From positions 3,436 through 67,435 of the forward strand of contig JAAUZE010000018.1 in the NCBI GenBank assembly GCA_014804755.1: a stretch of 64,000 bases of DNA, given 5' to 3'. Source of the DNA: Lachnospiraceae bacterium. Its GTDB lineage: Bacteria; Bacillota; Clostridia; Lachnospirales; Lachnospiraceae. The notes below the pieces were generated by a model. The model was not told where the DNA came from and searched no databases. It saw nothing but the letters and a program-made list of their open reading frames with translations. The position numbers were made by a program, and so were the translations under genes. The stretch's first letter is position 1. The number at the start of each line of letters is the position of its first letter. Below, one piece after another: positions 42,827 through 51,374 of the stretch.

Positions 42827-42843
42827 CCGGAAAGGAGAATATT

Positions 42844-45800
42844 TTGAATAAATTAAAGCGATACACAAAAACAGCCGTCTGCCTGTTGCTAAGCGCGGGA
42901 CTGGCATTCTCGGATATGCCGTTTACCGCACTTGCGGCGGAGGGCATACCGGAGACAATAACAGAAAGCGAAGAAGCTGCTGTGACAGAAAGCGCAGAGG
43001 AAGAAGAAGTAGCTGAGAGCCTCCCAACAGAGGAAGATGTTTCAACAGAAGCGGAGACGATATCAGAAAACATGACAGAAAAACAGGTCATGACGGAAGA
43101 ACAGGTCATGACGGAATCGGCGTCAGCGGAGGAGGAGATTTCAACAGAAATACGCATGGAAGAACAGACGGAAACGGAAATACCGTCAGCGGAGGGAACT
43201 GGGACGGAAATTCTGGCGGAAGAAGAAACTGAAACAGAAACAGAAGTGGAGGAAGATTCTGAAAATGACGTAAACCTTGCATTTTCCACTGCGGATATCG
43301 CACATGGCGAGTACAAGGAAAACGGCAATAATATTACGTGGGTGATTGATGCGGATGGAAAGCTGACAGTGGAAGGAACGGGGGACTTTGCGCCAGAGAG
43401 TGAGAAACTTATTAATAGGGCGCCCTGGTACGGAAAAGGAACAGATATTCTATCTGCGGAGATTAAAGTAACAGGCATGAAAAATGCCAGCTGTATGTTT
43501 TCTGGTTGCAGCAACTTGACGAGCGTAGATGTGAGCGATTTCGATACAAGCAGCGTGACGGATATGAGCTATATGTTTTCTAGTTGCAGCAGCCTGACGA
43601 GCGTAGATGTGAGCGGTTTCGACACAAGCAGCGTGACGACTATGTACCGTATGTTTTTTGGCTGCCGCAGTTTGGAAAGCGTAGATGTGAGCGGTTTCGA
43701 CACAAGCAGCGTGACGAATATGAGTGATATGTTTTATGACTGCATCAGTTTGGAAAGCGTAGATGTGAGCGGTTTCGACACAAGCAGCGTGACGGATATG
43801 AGTCTGATGTTTTATGGCTGTAGCAATCTGACCAGCGTAGATTTGAGAGGCATTGACACAGGCAACGTGACGACTATGCGCCGTATGTTTTGGAACTGTA
43901 GCAGCCTGACGAGCGTAGATGTGAGCGGCTTCGACACAAGCAACGTGACATATATGGAGGCTATGTTTTATTTTTGCAGCAGCCTGACCAGTGTAGACGT
44001 GAGCAGCTTCGATACAAGCAGCGTGACGGATATGGCTGGTATGTTTAATAGCTGCAGCAGCCTGACCAGCGTGGATGTGAGAGGTTTCGATACAAGCAGC
44101 GTGGCGGATATGGGTGGTATGTTTTCTAGCTGTAGCAGCCTGACGAGCCTAGATGTGAGCAGCTTCGACACAGGCAGCGTGACGGATATGGCTAGTATGT
44201 TTAATGGCTGTAGCAGCTTAACCAGCATAGACGTGAGCAGCTTCGATACAAGCATCGTAAAGCGTATGGATAGTATGTTTCGTGGCTGCACTAATTTGAC
44301 CGGCGTGGATGTGAGCGGTTTCAACACAGGTAGCGTGACGTCTATGAATGAGATGTTTAGAGGCTGCAGCAGATTAACCAGCGTAGATATGAGCGGATTC
44401 GACACAAGCAGCGTGACGGATATGGTTAGTATGTTTAATGGCTGTAGCAATTTGACTAGTCTAGACCTAAGCAGTTTTGATGCAGGCAGTATGATGAATA
44501 TGTATAGTATGGAAGATATGTTTAAGGGCTGCAGCAAGCTAAATACCATTTACACTCCGCGGAACGTGAAATTTGAATCTGTTTCTATTGGAGGCGCTAC
44601 TTATTATGATATGAATGGTAAGAGTTATACTTCCCTTCCCAAGGATCAGCCGGAGTCCATACTGTTGTACCGTTCCGGCAAGCCGGAACTTACAGAGCAT
44701 ATCACTGCAAGGAAAGCAAAGACCGTTTATGCCTGTGGGGAAACACCGGGCGCTGATGGCATTAAGGAGGATATTACAGTCACATATTACAGCGCAGCTG
44801 GAATCGTAAAGGAACTTGCGCCGGAGGACTACACGACGAATGTATCACAAATTGATATGGGAACGTTAGGGGAAAAGACACTGACCGTTGCTTACAGCCC
44901 TTCCGAAGGGGAACCGCTGACAGCGGATATCGTGCTGACCGTGGGATATCTGCTGGAGGAGGACAGCGTGACCATAACGCTTGCAGACGCGGACAATTAT
45001 GTCTTTGACAACAAGGCAAAGAAACCAACGCCTGCGGTTACCTATAAGGTATGGGAAACACCAGTTCTCCTTGAGAAGGATAAGGATTACACAGTACACT
45101 ATAAAAACAACAAAAACGCGTATCAAAACAGCACGGACGCGGATAACGCCGCAGCAAGCGCGGACAATGCACCGGCAGTCATCATCAAAGGCTGTGGCGA
45201 TTATTTCGGGACGGTGGAAAAGACCTTTGAAATCGCAAAAGCCGCTGCGCCCGCGGAACAGGAGCTTGTCCTGGAAATTGATGAAAAAACGCAAAGTGGC
45301 ACGGTTACACAGAATCAAATTGCTGCCTTCTTTAGCGAATATGGCAGCATTACAGACTATGAAGTGGGAACGCCGATAGAGGATGATGCAATAAGCGGAA
45401 ATGTACTTGCCAGGGAACCGTCCAAAGGAAGAAGCAGTATTTCCCTTTACTACAGCACGAATAATAAAACAGGCGACTTTGTGACGATCCCCGTGACGGT
45501 TTCCTTCCAGAATTACAAAGACGCGGTACTGAATATAAAAATTATTTACGTGGGAACAACTACGGAAACAAAGAAGGAAGCGGTCATTTCCGGCATAGAA
45601 ATCAAGGACAGCACATACAACAAACTGCCTGTATCTTACACCGGAACTGCAAAGGTTTCTGCGGAGGATAACACGGATATAACCAATACCGTCAAATTAA
45701 CCTACACATACAGCGGCACACAGGCGGACGGCAGCGCCTACGCAGCCACGGCAGCCGCGCCGACAAACGCAGGAAGTTATAAACTGACCGTCGCCATTGC

Positions 45801-47580
45801 TTCCGACAATGCAGACTATACCGGCAGTAAAGAATATTCCTTCACCATCGCGAAAGCGCCGCTCACCATTACGGCACGCGACATGGGACTGAAAATTGGT
45901 GCGGATCTTCCAAAGAAAGAGGATTACCGGTACGACACAGCAGGACTTTTAGAAGGCGACCAGTTGACCACGGAGCCAACATTTACCTGCAATATTGCCA
46001 GCACTAATACAGCCGGAACTTATGACATCACCGTTTCCGGCGCGGACGCAGGCATGAACTATGAAATTACATACAAAAACGGCACACTGACCGTCAGCGA
46101 AGCAGGTGAAAGCACGAACTATTACACAGTCACTTTCAGCTTGTCGGGACACGGCAGCGATATCACAAACACAGGCGTGAAAGAGGGCAGTCTGCTTGAA
46201 AAGCCACAGAACCCACAGGCAGACGGTTACACCTTCACAGGCTGGTACATAGACCAAAGCTGTACTGTTTTATGGGATTTTGCCAAGGATACGGTGGCAT
46301 CTGACACCATACTTTATGCTGGCTGGACAAAAAACGGCACAAGCGGCGGTGATAATGGGGACGATTCACCGTATGACGACAGCGAGCGGATAAATTTATC
46401 ATCTGTTAGTGGGACGATCTCAAACATAAAAGCAAAGGTTTATGATCAAAACGCATATGAACCCGTTGTCAAAGTAACAGTCACAGAGGGTAAGAAGAAA
46501 ATTACACTAACAGAAGGCGCAGATTACAGCGTAACCTATCAAAATAACACCAACGCGGGCGAGGGTAAAGTTATTATCACAGGAAACGGCATCTATAAAG
46601 GACAGATTGAGAAAACTTTCACAATCAGTCCGAAACCTGTAAAGAAGCTCAAAGTCCTTACTAGCGCCATTGTAGGAACAGCCCAAACAGCATCAAGTGC
46701 GGTTTACGTCTATGATGGAACAAAGCGCCTTACAGAAAATGTGGATTATGAACTTTCTAATATACAGCCCGTAAAAAATAAGACAGACATCGTACAAGTA
46801 ACTGTCAAGGGTAAGAGCAATTATGACGGCGAGGTAATAACAAAGATTACCGTATATGAGAGCGGCACAGACTTGTCAAAGCTCATCACGCCCGACAACG
46901 TAACACTTGCTCCCGAAAACAGCGCAAAAAGTGCGGCGAAAGCAGATCAGAGTGAATACGCTTACACAGGAAAAGCAGTAAAACCCGCCGTAAAGGTAAT
47001 AATCGACGGCACGGAGCTTACAAACAAAGACTACAAAGTGCAGTACCAGAACAACAAAGATGCGGGAACGGCATATGTCGTTGTGACAGGAAAGGGTGCA
47101 TACAAAGGAAAGGCAGTCATACCGTTTACAATCAAGGCGGAAACCGTAGCAAACGCGAACGATTTTTCTATCAAGGCAATTAAGGACGCGACCTACAATG
47201 GCAAGTTACAGAAACCCGCGGTAAAAGTGACGATCCAAAAGAATGGCAAGACGAAAAATCTTTCCAAGAAGGATTACATCGTCACATACGAAAACAATTT
47301 CCATGCCGGAACTGCCACAGTAACCGTAACAGGAAAAGGCAACTATGCGGGATTAAGTGCAACTAAGACATTTAATATCAACCCACAGCAGATCAAGAAA
47401 GCTTCCCTCAAGGGAGTAAAGAATGCGCTCACGCTGACCTACAACAAGCGGACGCTGAAAGAGGGAACAGACTATGAGCCTCCTGTATACGGACAGGAAA
47501 ACAAAAACAAAGTGTCAGTAACGATTAAAGGAAAAGGCGACTTTACCGGAGAAATGACAAAGACCGTAAAGACGCAGTAA
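42844..47580 (+). CDS. Giant secreted repeat protein (DUF285 + MBG/InlB-B type), adhesin-like
   Basis: A 1,578-residue protein. Signal peptide at residues 1-32, an acidic Thr/Glu-rich spacer (about 33-140), then about 13-14 repeats of 26 residues (about 215-560), each like TSVDVSGFDTSSVTDM plus MF and a Cys. This is the DUF285 (BspA-like) repeat. Then come beta domains of the MBG type, one InlB B-repeat-like unit (YTFTGWYID ... LYAGW, about 1,120-1,160) and four related YxVTYxNN-type repeats to the end. No LPXTG or membrane anchor, so it is released or wall-associated by another means. TTG start with AAAGGAG upstream. Probably binds host or partner cell surfaces. Confidence 0.83.
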   Translation: MNKLKRYTKTAVCLLLSAGLAFSDMPFTALAAEGIPETITESEEAAVTESAEEEEVAESLPTEEDVSTEAETISENMTEKQVMTEEQVMTESASAEEEISTEIRMEEQTETEIPSAEGTGTEILAEEETETETEVEEDSENDVNLAFSTADIAHGEYKENGNNITWVIDADGKLTVEGTGDFAPESEKLINRAPWYGKGTDILSAEIKVTGMKNASCMFSGCSNLTSVDVSDFDTSSVTDMSYMFSSCSSLTSVDVSGFDTSSVTTMYRMFFGCRSLESVDVSGFDTSSVTNMSDMFYDCISLESVDVSGFDTSSVTDMSLMFYGCSNLTSVDLRGIDTGNVTTMRRMFWNCSSLTSVDVSGFDTSNVTYMEAMFYFCSSLTSVDVSSFDTSSVTDMAGMFNSCSSLTSVDVRGFDTSSVADMGGMFSSCSSLTSLDVSSFDTGSVTDMASMFNGCSSLTSIDVSSFDTSIVKRMDSMFRGCTNLTGVDVSGFNTGSVTSMNEMFRGCSRLTSVDMSGFDTSSVTDMVSMFNGCSNLTSLDLSSFDAGSMMNMYSMEDMFKGCSKLNTIYTPRNVKFESVSIGGATYYDMNGKSYTSLPKDQPESILLYRSGKPELTEHITARKAKTVYACGETPGADGIKEDITVTYYSAAGIVKELAPEDYTTNVSQIDMGTLGEKTLTVAYSPSEGEPLTADIVLTVGYLLEEDSVTITLADADNYVFDNKAKKPTPAVTYKVWETPVLLEKDKDYTVHYKNNKNAYQNSTDADNAAASADNAPAVIIKGCGDYFGTVEKTFEIAKAAAPAEQELVLEIDEKTQSGTVTQNQIAAFFSEYGSITDYEVGTPIEDDAISGNVLAREPSKGRSSISLYYSTNNKTGDFVTIPVTVSFQNYKDAVLNIKIIYVGTTTETKKEAVISGIEIKDSTYNKLPVSYTGTAKVSAEDNTDITNTVKLTYTYSGTQADGSAYAATAAAPTNAGSYKLTVAIASDNADYTGSKEYSFTIAKAPLTITARDMGLKIGADLPKKEDYRYDTAGLLEGDQLTTEPTFTCNIASTNTAGTYDITVSGADAGMNYEITYKNGTLTVSEAGESTNYYTVTFSLSGHGSDITNTGVKEGSLLEKPQNPQADGYTFTGWYIDQSCTVLWDFAKDTVASDTILYAGWTKNGTSGGDNGDDSPYDDSERINLSSVSGTISNIKAKVYDQNAYEPVVKVTVTEGKKKITLTEGADYSVTYQNNTNAGEGKVIITGNGIYKGQIEKTFTISPKPVKKLKVLTSAIVGTAQTASSAVYVYDGTKRLTENVDYELSNIQPVKNKTDIVQVTVKGKSNYDGEVITKITVYESGTDLSKLITPDNVTLAPENSAKSAAKADQSEYAYTGKAVKPAVKVIIDGTELTNKDYKVQYQNNKDAGTAYVVVTGKGAYKGKAVIPFTIKAETVANANDFSIKAIKDATYNGKLQKPAVKVTIQKNGKTKNLSKKDYIVTYENNFHAGTATVTVTGKGNYAGLSATKTFNINPQQIKKASLKGVKNALTLTYNKRTLKEGTDYEPPVYGQENKNKVSVTIKGKGDFTGEMTKTVKTQ
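43498..44540 (+). repeat. Array of 78-bp coding repeats (DUF285)
   Basis: The block GATGTGAGCGGTTTCGAC and its variants recur every 78 bp, encoding 26-residue units. Adjacent copies are nearly identical at the start and more diverged near the end, so recombination could change copy number. Confidence 0.85.
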
Positions 47581-47672
47581 AAATGCGAAAAGGATAATGG
47601 CATCTATTGAAAGATAAAAAAATACACAGCATAAGACATGACATAAAAAATCATACAGGAATCGGCACATAC

Positions 47673-47724
47673 AAAAGGGTGTACCGCAACGAGGATAAAA
47701 GCCTTGTTGCGGTACACTCTTTTT
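47673..47724. terminator. Bidirectional terminator between adhesin and relaxase genes
   Basis: A stem of about 18 base pairs (GTGTACCGCAAC paired with GTTGCGGTACAC, extended by AAAGG and CCTT regions) has an A run before and a T run after. It is placed between convergent genes and can stop transcripts from both. Confidence 0.85.
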
Positions 47725-47735
47725 TAATGTCGAAT

Positions 47736-49160
47736 TTAGAGGGATTTGGGATTTTTTTCAATGTTCCTGTCAGCAGACGGCTGTTCGGGGATACGGGACA
47801 GATATTGGTTGATATTATTCAGTTTCCGGTTAAGGCTGGCAGTTTCTTTCGCGGCAGACTGATAGGTTTTCTGTAAAGCCTGTTTTTGGGAATAAAGTGC
47901 ATTGTAATCGCTGCGGAGTTTTTCGATATCAAGTTTTTTGGTGTCAATACCGATGCGTTTTAACATATTTTCTGCACCGTCATGAAGGATCAGTTCTGTT
48001 TCATGGCGGCGCAAATAAGCATCTTTGTCCTTTGATTTTTCGTAGCGCACATGATAGATATGGTTGGCTTTGTACTGCTCTGCGTACTTCAAAACCTGCC
48101 CTAAATCTTTTAGCTGACGCTCGGTTTCAACAAGGTTTTCACGGGCTGTTTTTGCCAGTGTGGACTTGGCGGCAATCTGCTTTTCAAGTTCAGCAATAGA
48201 GCCTGCCTGACTGTAACTTGCGGCGGCAATTTTAAGGTTTTGAATATCCGCCCAATATTTTAAACCGGGGCTTTGTGCAAACTTATCCTCGGTGGTGTCA
48301 ATGAGATTTTTCCTTGAATAATCTTTGACAATGGGTTTCTTTCCGGTCGGGAACGGTACACGCTTTTTCTCCTTTACGAGTGCCTTTTCCTCAATGCGTT
48401 CCCTGATCCGCTCTTTGGTATACTCCGCACCTAAAGATTTTGCACTGCCACGGACAAAACGCTCCCTGTCCAGAGGACGGAATGAGATAAACTTATGCGC
48501 TTTTTCCCTGAAGTCCTCGCCTTTGATTTCGTAACCTTTTGCCCGGATCAGTTCAATGCAGTCCTCGTAAGTTGCAGCGGTTTTTATGGCTTCGTCGATG
48601 TCTGATTTTAACTGTTCTTTCCATGCGGAACCGCTTTTGCCAGCCTGCCATTCCTTGTAAGTTTTGCCCCTGGCTGCGCTCCTTGCAGACCGTGCTTTTG
48701 CTTCTGGAGTGATGACAGATAATTCATGCTCCTTGCAGAGTTCATCGCTCAGATTACGGATGTTGTAATAGGTCTTTTTGCAGTCGTGATATTTCTCATG
48801 GTTTACGTTATCAGCAGCGCAAAAAATGATGTGGTTGTGGACGTGTCCTTTGTCAATATGTGTGGTGACAATATACGAATATTTTCCCTCCAAAAGTCTG
48901 TCAGCAAGTTCCACTCCTATCTGATGCGCTTCCTTATAAGATACTTCATTAGGAAAAAAAGACTGTATCAAATGATAGGCTTTGTTTGGATCAGATTGGT
49001 TCGTTTTGGACAGCGCAAATTTGAAATCATAGGCAGCGGTTTCAGGGCTGCAACCATAAGAGGAAATCAGTATTCCCTCATCGGTTTTGGCGGGATTGCA
49101 GATGTAGTCTACTGCTTTATTGACGGCTGCCTGGATAGCATGGATTTTTGTGTATGCCAT
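47736..49160 (-). CDS. MOBP-type relaxase
   Basis: A 474-residue relaxase that would nick oriT and lead the strand into the recipient. The metal-binding triad lies in HIDKGHVHNH (His101, His106, His108, His110). The candidate nucleophile tyrosines are in the first 20 residues (Tyr3, Tyr19). The C-terminal half is basic and coiled-coil (about 300-460). The length and motif fit Tn1549-type relaxases. It overlaps the end of mobC by 52 bp and is transcribed opposite to the transfer operon. Intact. Confidence 0.9.
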   Translation of the reverse strand: MAYTKIHAIQAAVNKAVDYICNPAKTDEGILISSYGCSPETAAYDFKFALSKTNQSDPNKAYHLIQSFFPNEVSYKEAHQIGVELADRLLEGKYSYIVTTHIDKGHVHNHIIFCAADNVNHEKYHDCKKTYYNIRNLSDELCKEHELSVITPEAKARSARSAARGKTYKEWQAGKSGSAWKEQLKSDIDEAIKTAATYEDCIELIRAKGYEIKGEDFREKAHKFISFRPLDRERFVRGSAKSLGAEYTKERIRERIEEKALVKEKKRVPFPTGKKPIVKDYSRKNLIDTTEDKFAQSPGLKYWADIQNLKIAAASYSQAGSIAELEKQIAAKSTLAKTARENLVETERQLKDLGQVLKYAEQYKANHIYHVRYEKSKDKDAYLRRHETELILHDGAENMLKRIGIDTKKLDIEKLRSDYNALYSQKQALQKTYQSAAKETASLNRKLNNINQYLSRIPEQPSADRNIEKNPKSL

Positions 49161-49450
49161 ACCTTTTGCATCAGCTCCTTTACTTCGTTTACATCGGCTT
49201 TGTATATGTTGCCTGTGGCGTTCATGCGCTTTGCAATCTGGTTTAAGTTGTTCCCGATTTTGGCAAGCGCAGCGTTATATTCCTGAAGCTCTGAATAGTC
49301 AATGTCATAGACATAACCGTACAAAATCAGATGCCGCAGGAAAGAGGATTTGCTTTTCATTCCGGACATTTTTTGTTTCTGTGTAAGGATATAATCCTCG
49401 TCCTCACTTAGATAAAACTGAACGGGAATTTTGCGTTCTCTTTTTGGCAT
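49109..49450 (-). CDS. mobC: MobC-like relaxosome accessory protein
   Basis: A 113-residue basic protein. The N-terminal part has a ribbon-helix-helix-like pattern (KIPVQFYLSEDEDYIL) and the middle the MobC signature (LAKIGNNLNQIAKRMN). It would bind oriT and help the relaxase. The start at 49,450 has GGAAAGGAGC seven bases upstream; the longer frame to 49,528 lacks a site. Directly upstream of, and overlapping, the relaxase gene. Confidence 0.85.
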   Translation of the reverse strand: MPKRERKIPVQFYLSEDEDYILTQKQKMSGMKSKSSFLRHLILYGYVYDIDYSELQEYNAALAKIGNNLNQIAKRMNATGNIYKADVNEVKELMQKVWHTQKSMLSRQPSIKQ

Positions 49451-49559
49451 TTTGAAGCTCCTTTCCTTGTCTTGATGCTTAAAAAAATGCTTTTGATTAT
49501 GCCGTATCCGGCGGTTGTTTTTTTGCAAAAGCGGTCAGCTATGCGCCAGCAAAGCAAAG

Positions 49560-49770
49560 CGGCTTTTGCGATTTTAGGGGGTCAGGGGGATATGCCCTCT
49601 GCAAGCCAATTTCTGCAAGTTTCCACTTGGAAGAAACTTGCGGAAATGGTGCCTATGTCATGACATAGGCAGTGCTTGCTATTCTTGTGCAAACTGCCCG
49701 CAGGGAGTTTGCGTGTTGTACGAGCTTAGGCGAGTGTCTTACAACACAAATGTGCGTATCCGCACAAAAA
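49560..49770. other. Probable origin of transfer (oriT)
   Basis: A 510-bp gene-free gap upstream of mobC packs several inverted repeats: GCAAGTTTC/GAAACTTGC (49,615-49,641), a 22-bp perfect palindrome centred at 49,660 (CCTATGTCATGACATAGG core), GCAAACT/AGTTTGC (49,689-49,712), GTGTTGTA/TACAACAC (49,713-49,747) and TGTGCG/CGCACA just after. Such a cluster beside relaxase genes is typical of oriT. The nic site cannot be pinned down. The remainder to 50,039 shows nothing specific. Confidence 0.65.
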
Positions 49771-50039
49771 AACTGCTAAAGCTGTCCCGATAATAACCGG
49801 AACTACGATAGCAGTTGATGTTTTCATTATAGATTTATCCAAAGACAATTTTATCAATAGAAAGAAAGTGAGTCAAGGACAGATTTTGGTTTTTATTTTT
49901 ATTGTTTTGTAAATCGAATTGTTTGGAATGAATTCCTCAAAAAAAATGCACCCGATTTTGAGAAACATGGGAACAGAGCCAATGTTACTTTTTTTACAAT
50001 AGATACTTAGAAAGTAGAGTACGCGAAAGGAGGTGAAAT

Positions 50040-50375
50040 ATGTTAGATAATGCATTCCAGCGGCGCAAAGAAATTGAGCGTATGCTTCTTGCAGGAAGAA
50101 AGCTGACCATTCCGGAAATGATGAAAAAATTCGGCGTTGGCAGAGATGCTATACGAAGGGATTTTGATATTATCAGCGGGGAACTTCCTCTGGTTGTTAA
50201 GCAGGGATACGGAGGCGGATATTTTTTGATGGATGGTCCCGGAAAACATCAAAATATTTTATCTCAGGAGCAGTTGGAATGTTTGGAGGAAATCACTTTG
50301 ATCTGTTCGGAAAGACAGAAAGAAATTATACAGTCAATGATTCGTGAACTCGGACCGTATGCTGTGAATGACTGA
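50040..50375 (+). CDS. HTH regulator (DeoR-like) of the ICE
   Basis: A 111-residue protein with a winged helix-turn-helix at about residues 8-60 (RRKEIERMLLAGRKLTIPEMMKKFGVGRDAIRRDFDII), as in DeoR/HTH-domain regulators, and a short C-terminal part. A perfect AAAGGAGGTGA precedes the ATG. It lies between oriT and the recombination module and is likely a regulator of one or both. Confidence 0.75.
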   Translation: MLDNAFQRRKEIERMLLAGRKLTIPEMMKKFGVGRDAIRRDFDIISGELPLVVKQGYGGGYFLMDGPGKHQNILSQEQLECLEEITLICSERQKEIIQSMIRELGPYAVND

Positions 50376-50386
50376 AAATAAACAGA

Positions 50387-50467
50387 ACTTGTCATTCTTG
50401 TAAAGCATATAAGAGTTGCTGATACGATAGCCAGTACATATTTTATATGCTTTTTGGACTGACAAGT
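50387..50467 (+). ncRNA. Nested-stem RNA structure candidate
   Basis: Outer stem ACTTGTCA (50,387-50,394) with TGACAAGT (50,460-50,467) encloses inner stem AAAGCATATAA (50,402-50,412) with TTATATGCTTT (50,443-50,453) and a small GCT/AGC element in the loop. T residues follow the inner stem. The inner stem alone would be a terminator for the HTH gene, and the outer pairing makes a larger structured leader possible. Confidence 0.5.
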
Positions 50468-50555
50468 CCAAGCAGATTTATCCAAATGGTGGCAAAATTG
50501 CCATCAAGCGTACATTGAAAATTGAATATGTAAATACATACAGGACGTGTGGGAT

Positions 50556-50720
50556 ATGTGGAGCCGCTATGCGGACACGCCAAGAGATGCCTGCTTTCAT
50601 TTTTTATATGAAAGTGAATGTGAGGGAATATCGAAATCTGATATTGAAACTAAGGCAGGGAGCGATGAATGTCTGGCAAAATGTGCAACAGTTGCACGGG
50701 GCAATGATGCATATCTTTGA
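50556..50720 (+). CDS. Small ORF (54 aa), frame uncertain
   Basis: Two overlapping frames are open here. The frame at 50,556-50,720 encodes a 54-residue acidic peptide (RYADTPRDACFHFLYESE) that looks protein-like in composition. The other, 50,515-50,787 from a TTG, gives 90 residues with a less natural composition. Neither has a strong ribosome binding site. One of them is probably a small gene ahead of the excisionase-like gene. Confidence 0.35.
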   Translation: MWSRYADTPRDACFHFLYESECEGISKSDIETKAGSDECLAKCATVARGNDAYL

Positions 50721-50903
50721 TAATGATACTTCCGGAGAGATCCGGTCAATTTGGAATGACGGTGAAACACCGATGTGGGCAGAGTAATGACCTGCCACCT
50801 GTATGGATTTTTTGAAAAGCTTGTCTGTCAATAAGGATGCATCTGAAAGCAGATGTTTCTTTATTGGCAGATAATGCCAAAAGATAGCGAAAGGAGCAGA
50901 GCT

Positions 50904-51101
50904 ATGAGTGAAACGGTGACAATTGTGAAAGAATGGAAAAAGTTTCGCCGCTATGATGATGGGGCTGACTATTATGGAATGTGCAAGTCTACTTTTATGA
51001 GGTTGGCAAAAGAGGCAAAAGCTATTTACAAACCGGGAAAAACAGTGTTGGTAAATTGTGAAATCTTTGAAAGATATTTAGAAAGCTTCAAAGTTGAGTA
51101 G
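50904..51101 (+). CDS. Excisionase-like DNA-binding protein (DUF6462-like)
   Basis: A 65-residue protein of the size and layout of ICE excisionases: a helix-turn-helix-like segment (DYYGMCKSTFMRLAKEAKA) followed by a short beta part and a C-terminal helix (CEIFERYLESF). GAAAGGAGCAGAG precedes the ATG. It lies two genes upstream of the integrase, as xis genes usually do in Firmicutes ICEs. It would direct integrase toward excision. Confidence 0.7.
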   Translation: MSETVTIVKEWKKFRRYDDGADYYGMCKSTFMRLAKEAKAIYKPGKTVLVNCEIFERYLESFKVE

Positions 51102-51114
51102 ATGAAGCTTTTAC

Positions 51115-51143
51115 TTGACATTTTTGTATGACAAAAATATAAT
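51115..51143 (+). promoter_or_regulatory. Perfect consensus promoter with spacer dyad, for RHH-integrase operon
   Basis: TTGACA (51,115-51,120), 17-bp spacer, TATAAT (51,138-51,143). The spacer itself is an inverted repeat, TTTTTGT ATG ACAAAAA, a likely operator. Strong promoter with overlapping operator suggests repression, most simply by the RHH protein encoded next. Confidence 0.8.
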
Positions 51144-51165
51144 AGTCACATAGGAGGGATACGCA

Positions 51166-51339
51166 ATGGCAAAAGTAGGTAGACCAAAGGCTGATATTAC
51201 CAAAGAAAAAGTTATTAGTGTGAGACTGAAGCCAGAGGACTATGATAGACTAAAAGAATATGCGGATTCTTCTGAAATGACTGTTACTGAAGTGGTGCGG
51301 AAAGGTATTTTCATTATCTTGGATAAAGAAAAACACTGA
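51166..51339 (+). CDS. Ribbon-helix-helix (CopG-like) regulator
   Basis: A 57-residue protein: VISVRLKPEDYDRLKEYADSS followed by MTVTEVVRKGI is a standard ribbon-helix-helix pattern. TAGGAGGGATA precedes the ATG. It ends within the first codon of the longer integrase reading. It is too short for many annotation cut-offs. Probably represses its own promoter, and with it the integrase. Confidence 0.8.
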   Translation: MAKVGRPKADITKEKVISVRLKPEDYDRLKEYADSSEMTVTEVVRKGIFIILDKEKH

Positions 51340-51374
51340 TGGATCTCTCCTTTACAAAGAAAGGAGAAATACAT

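Noticed and set aside
43498-44540. 78-bp repeats as a CRISPR array
   Set aside because: Repeats are contiguous, in frame and coding, without unique spacers.
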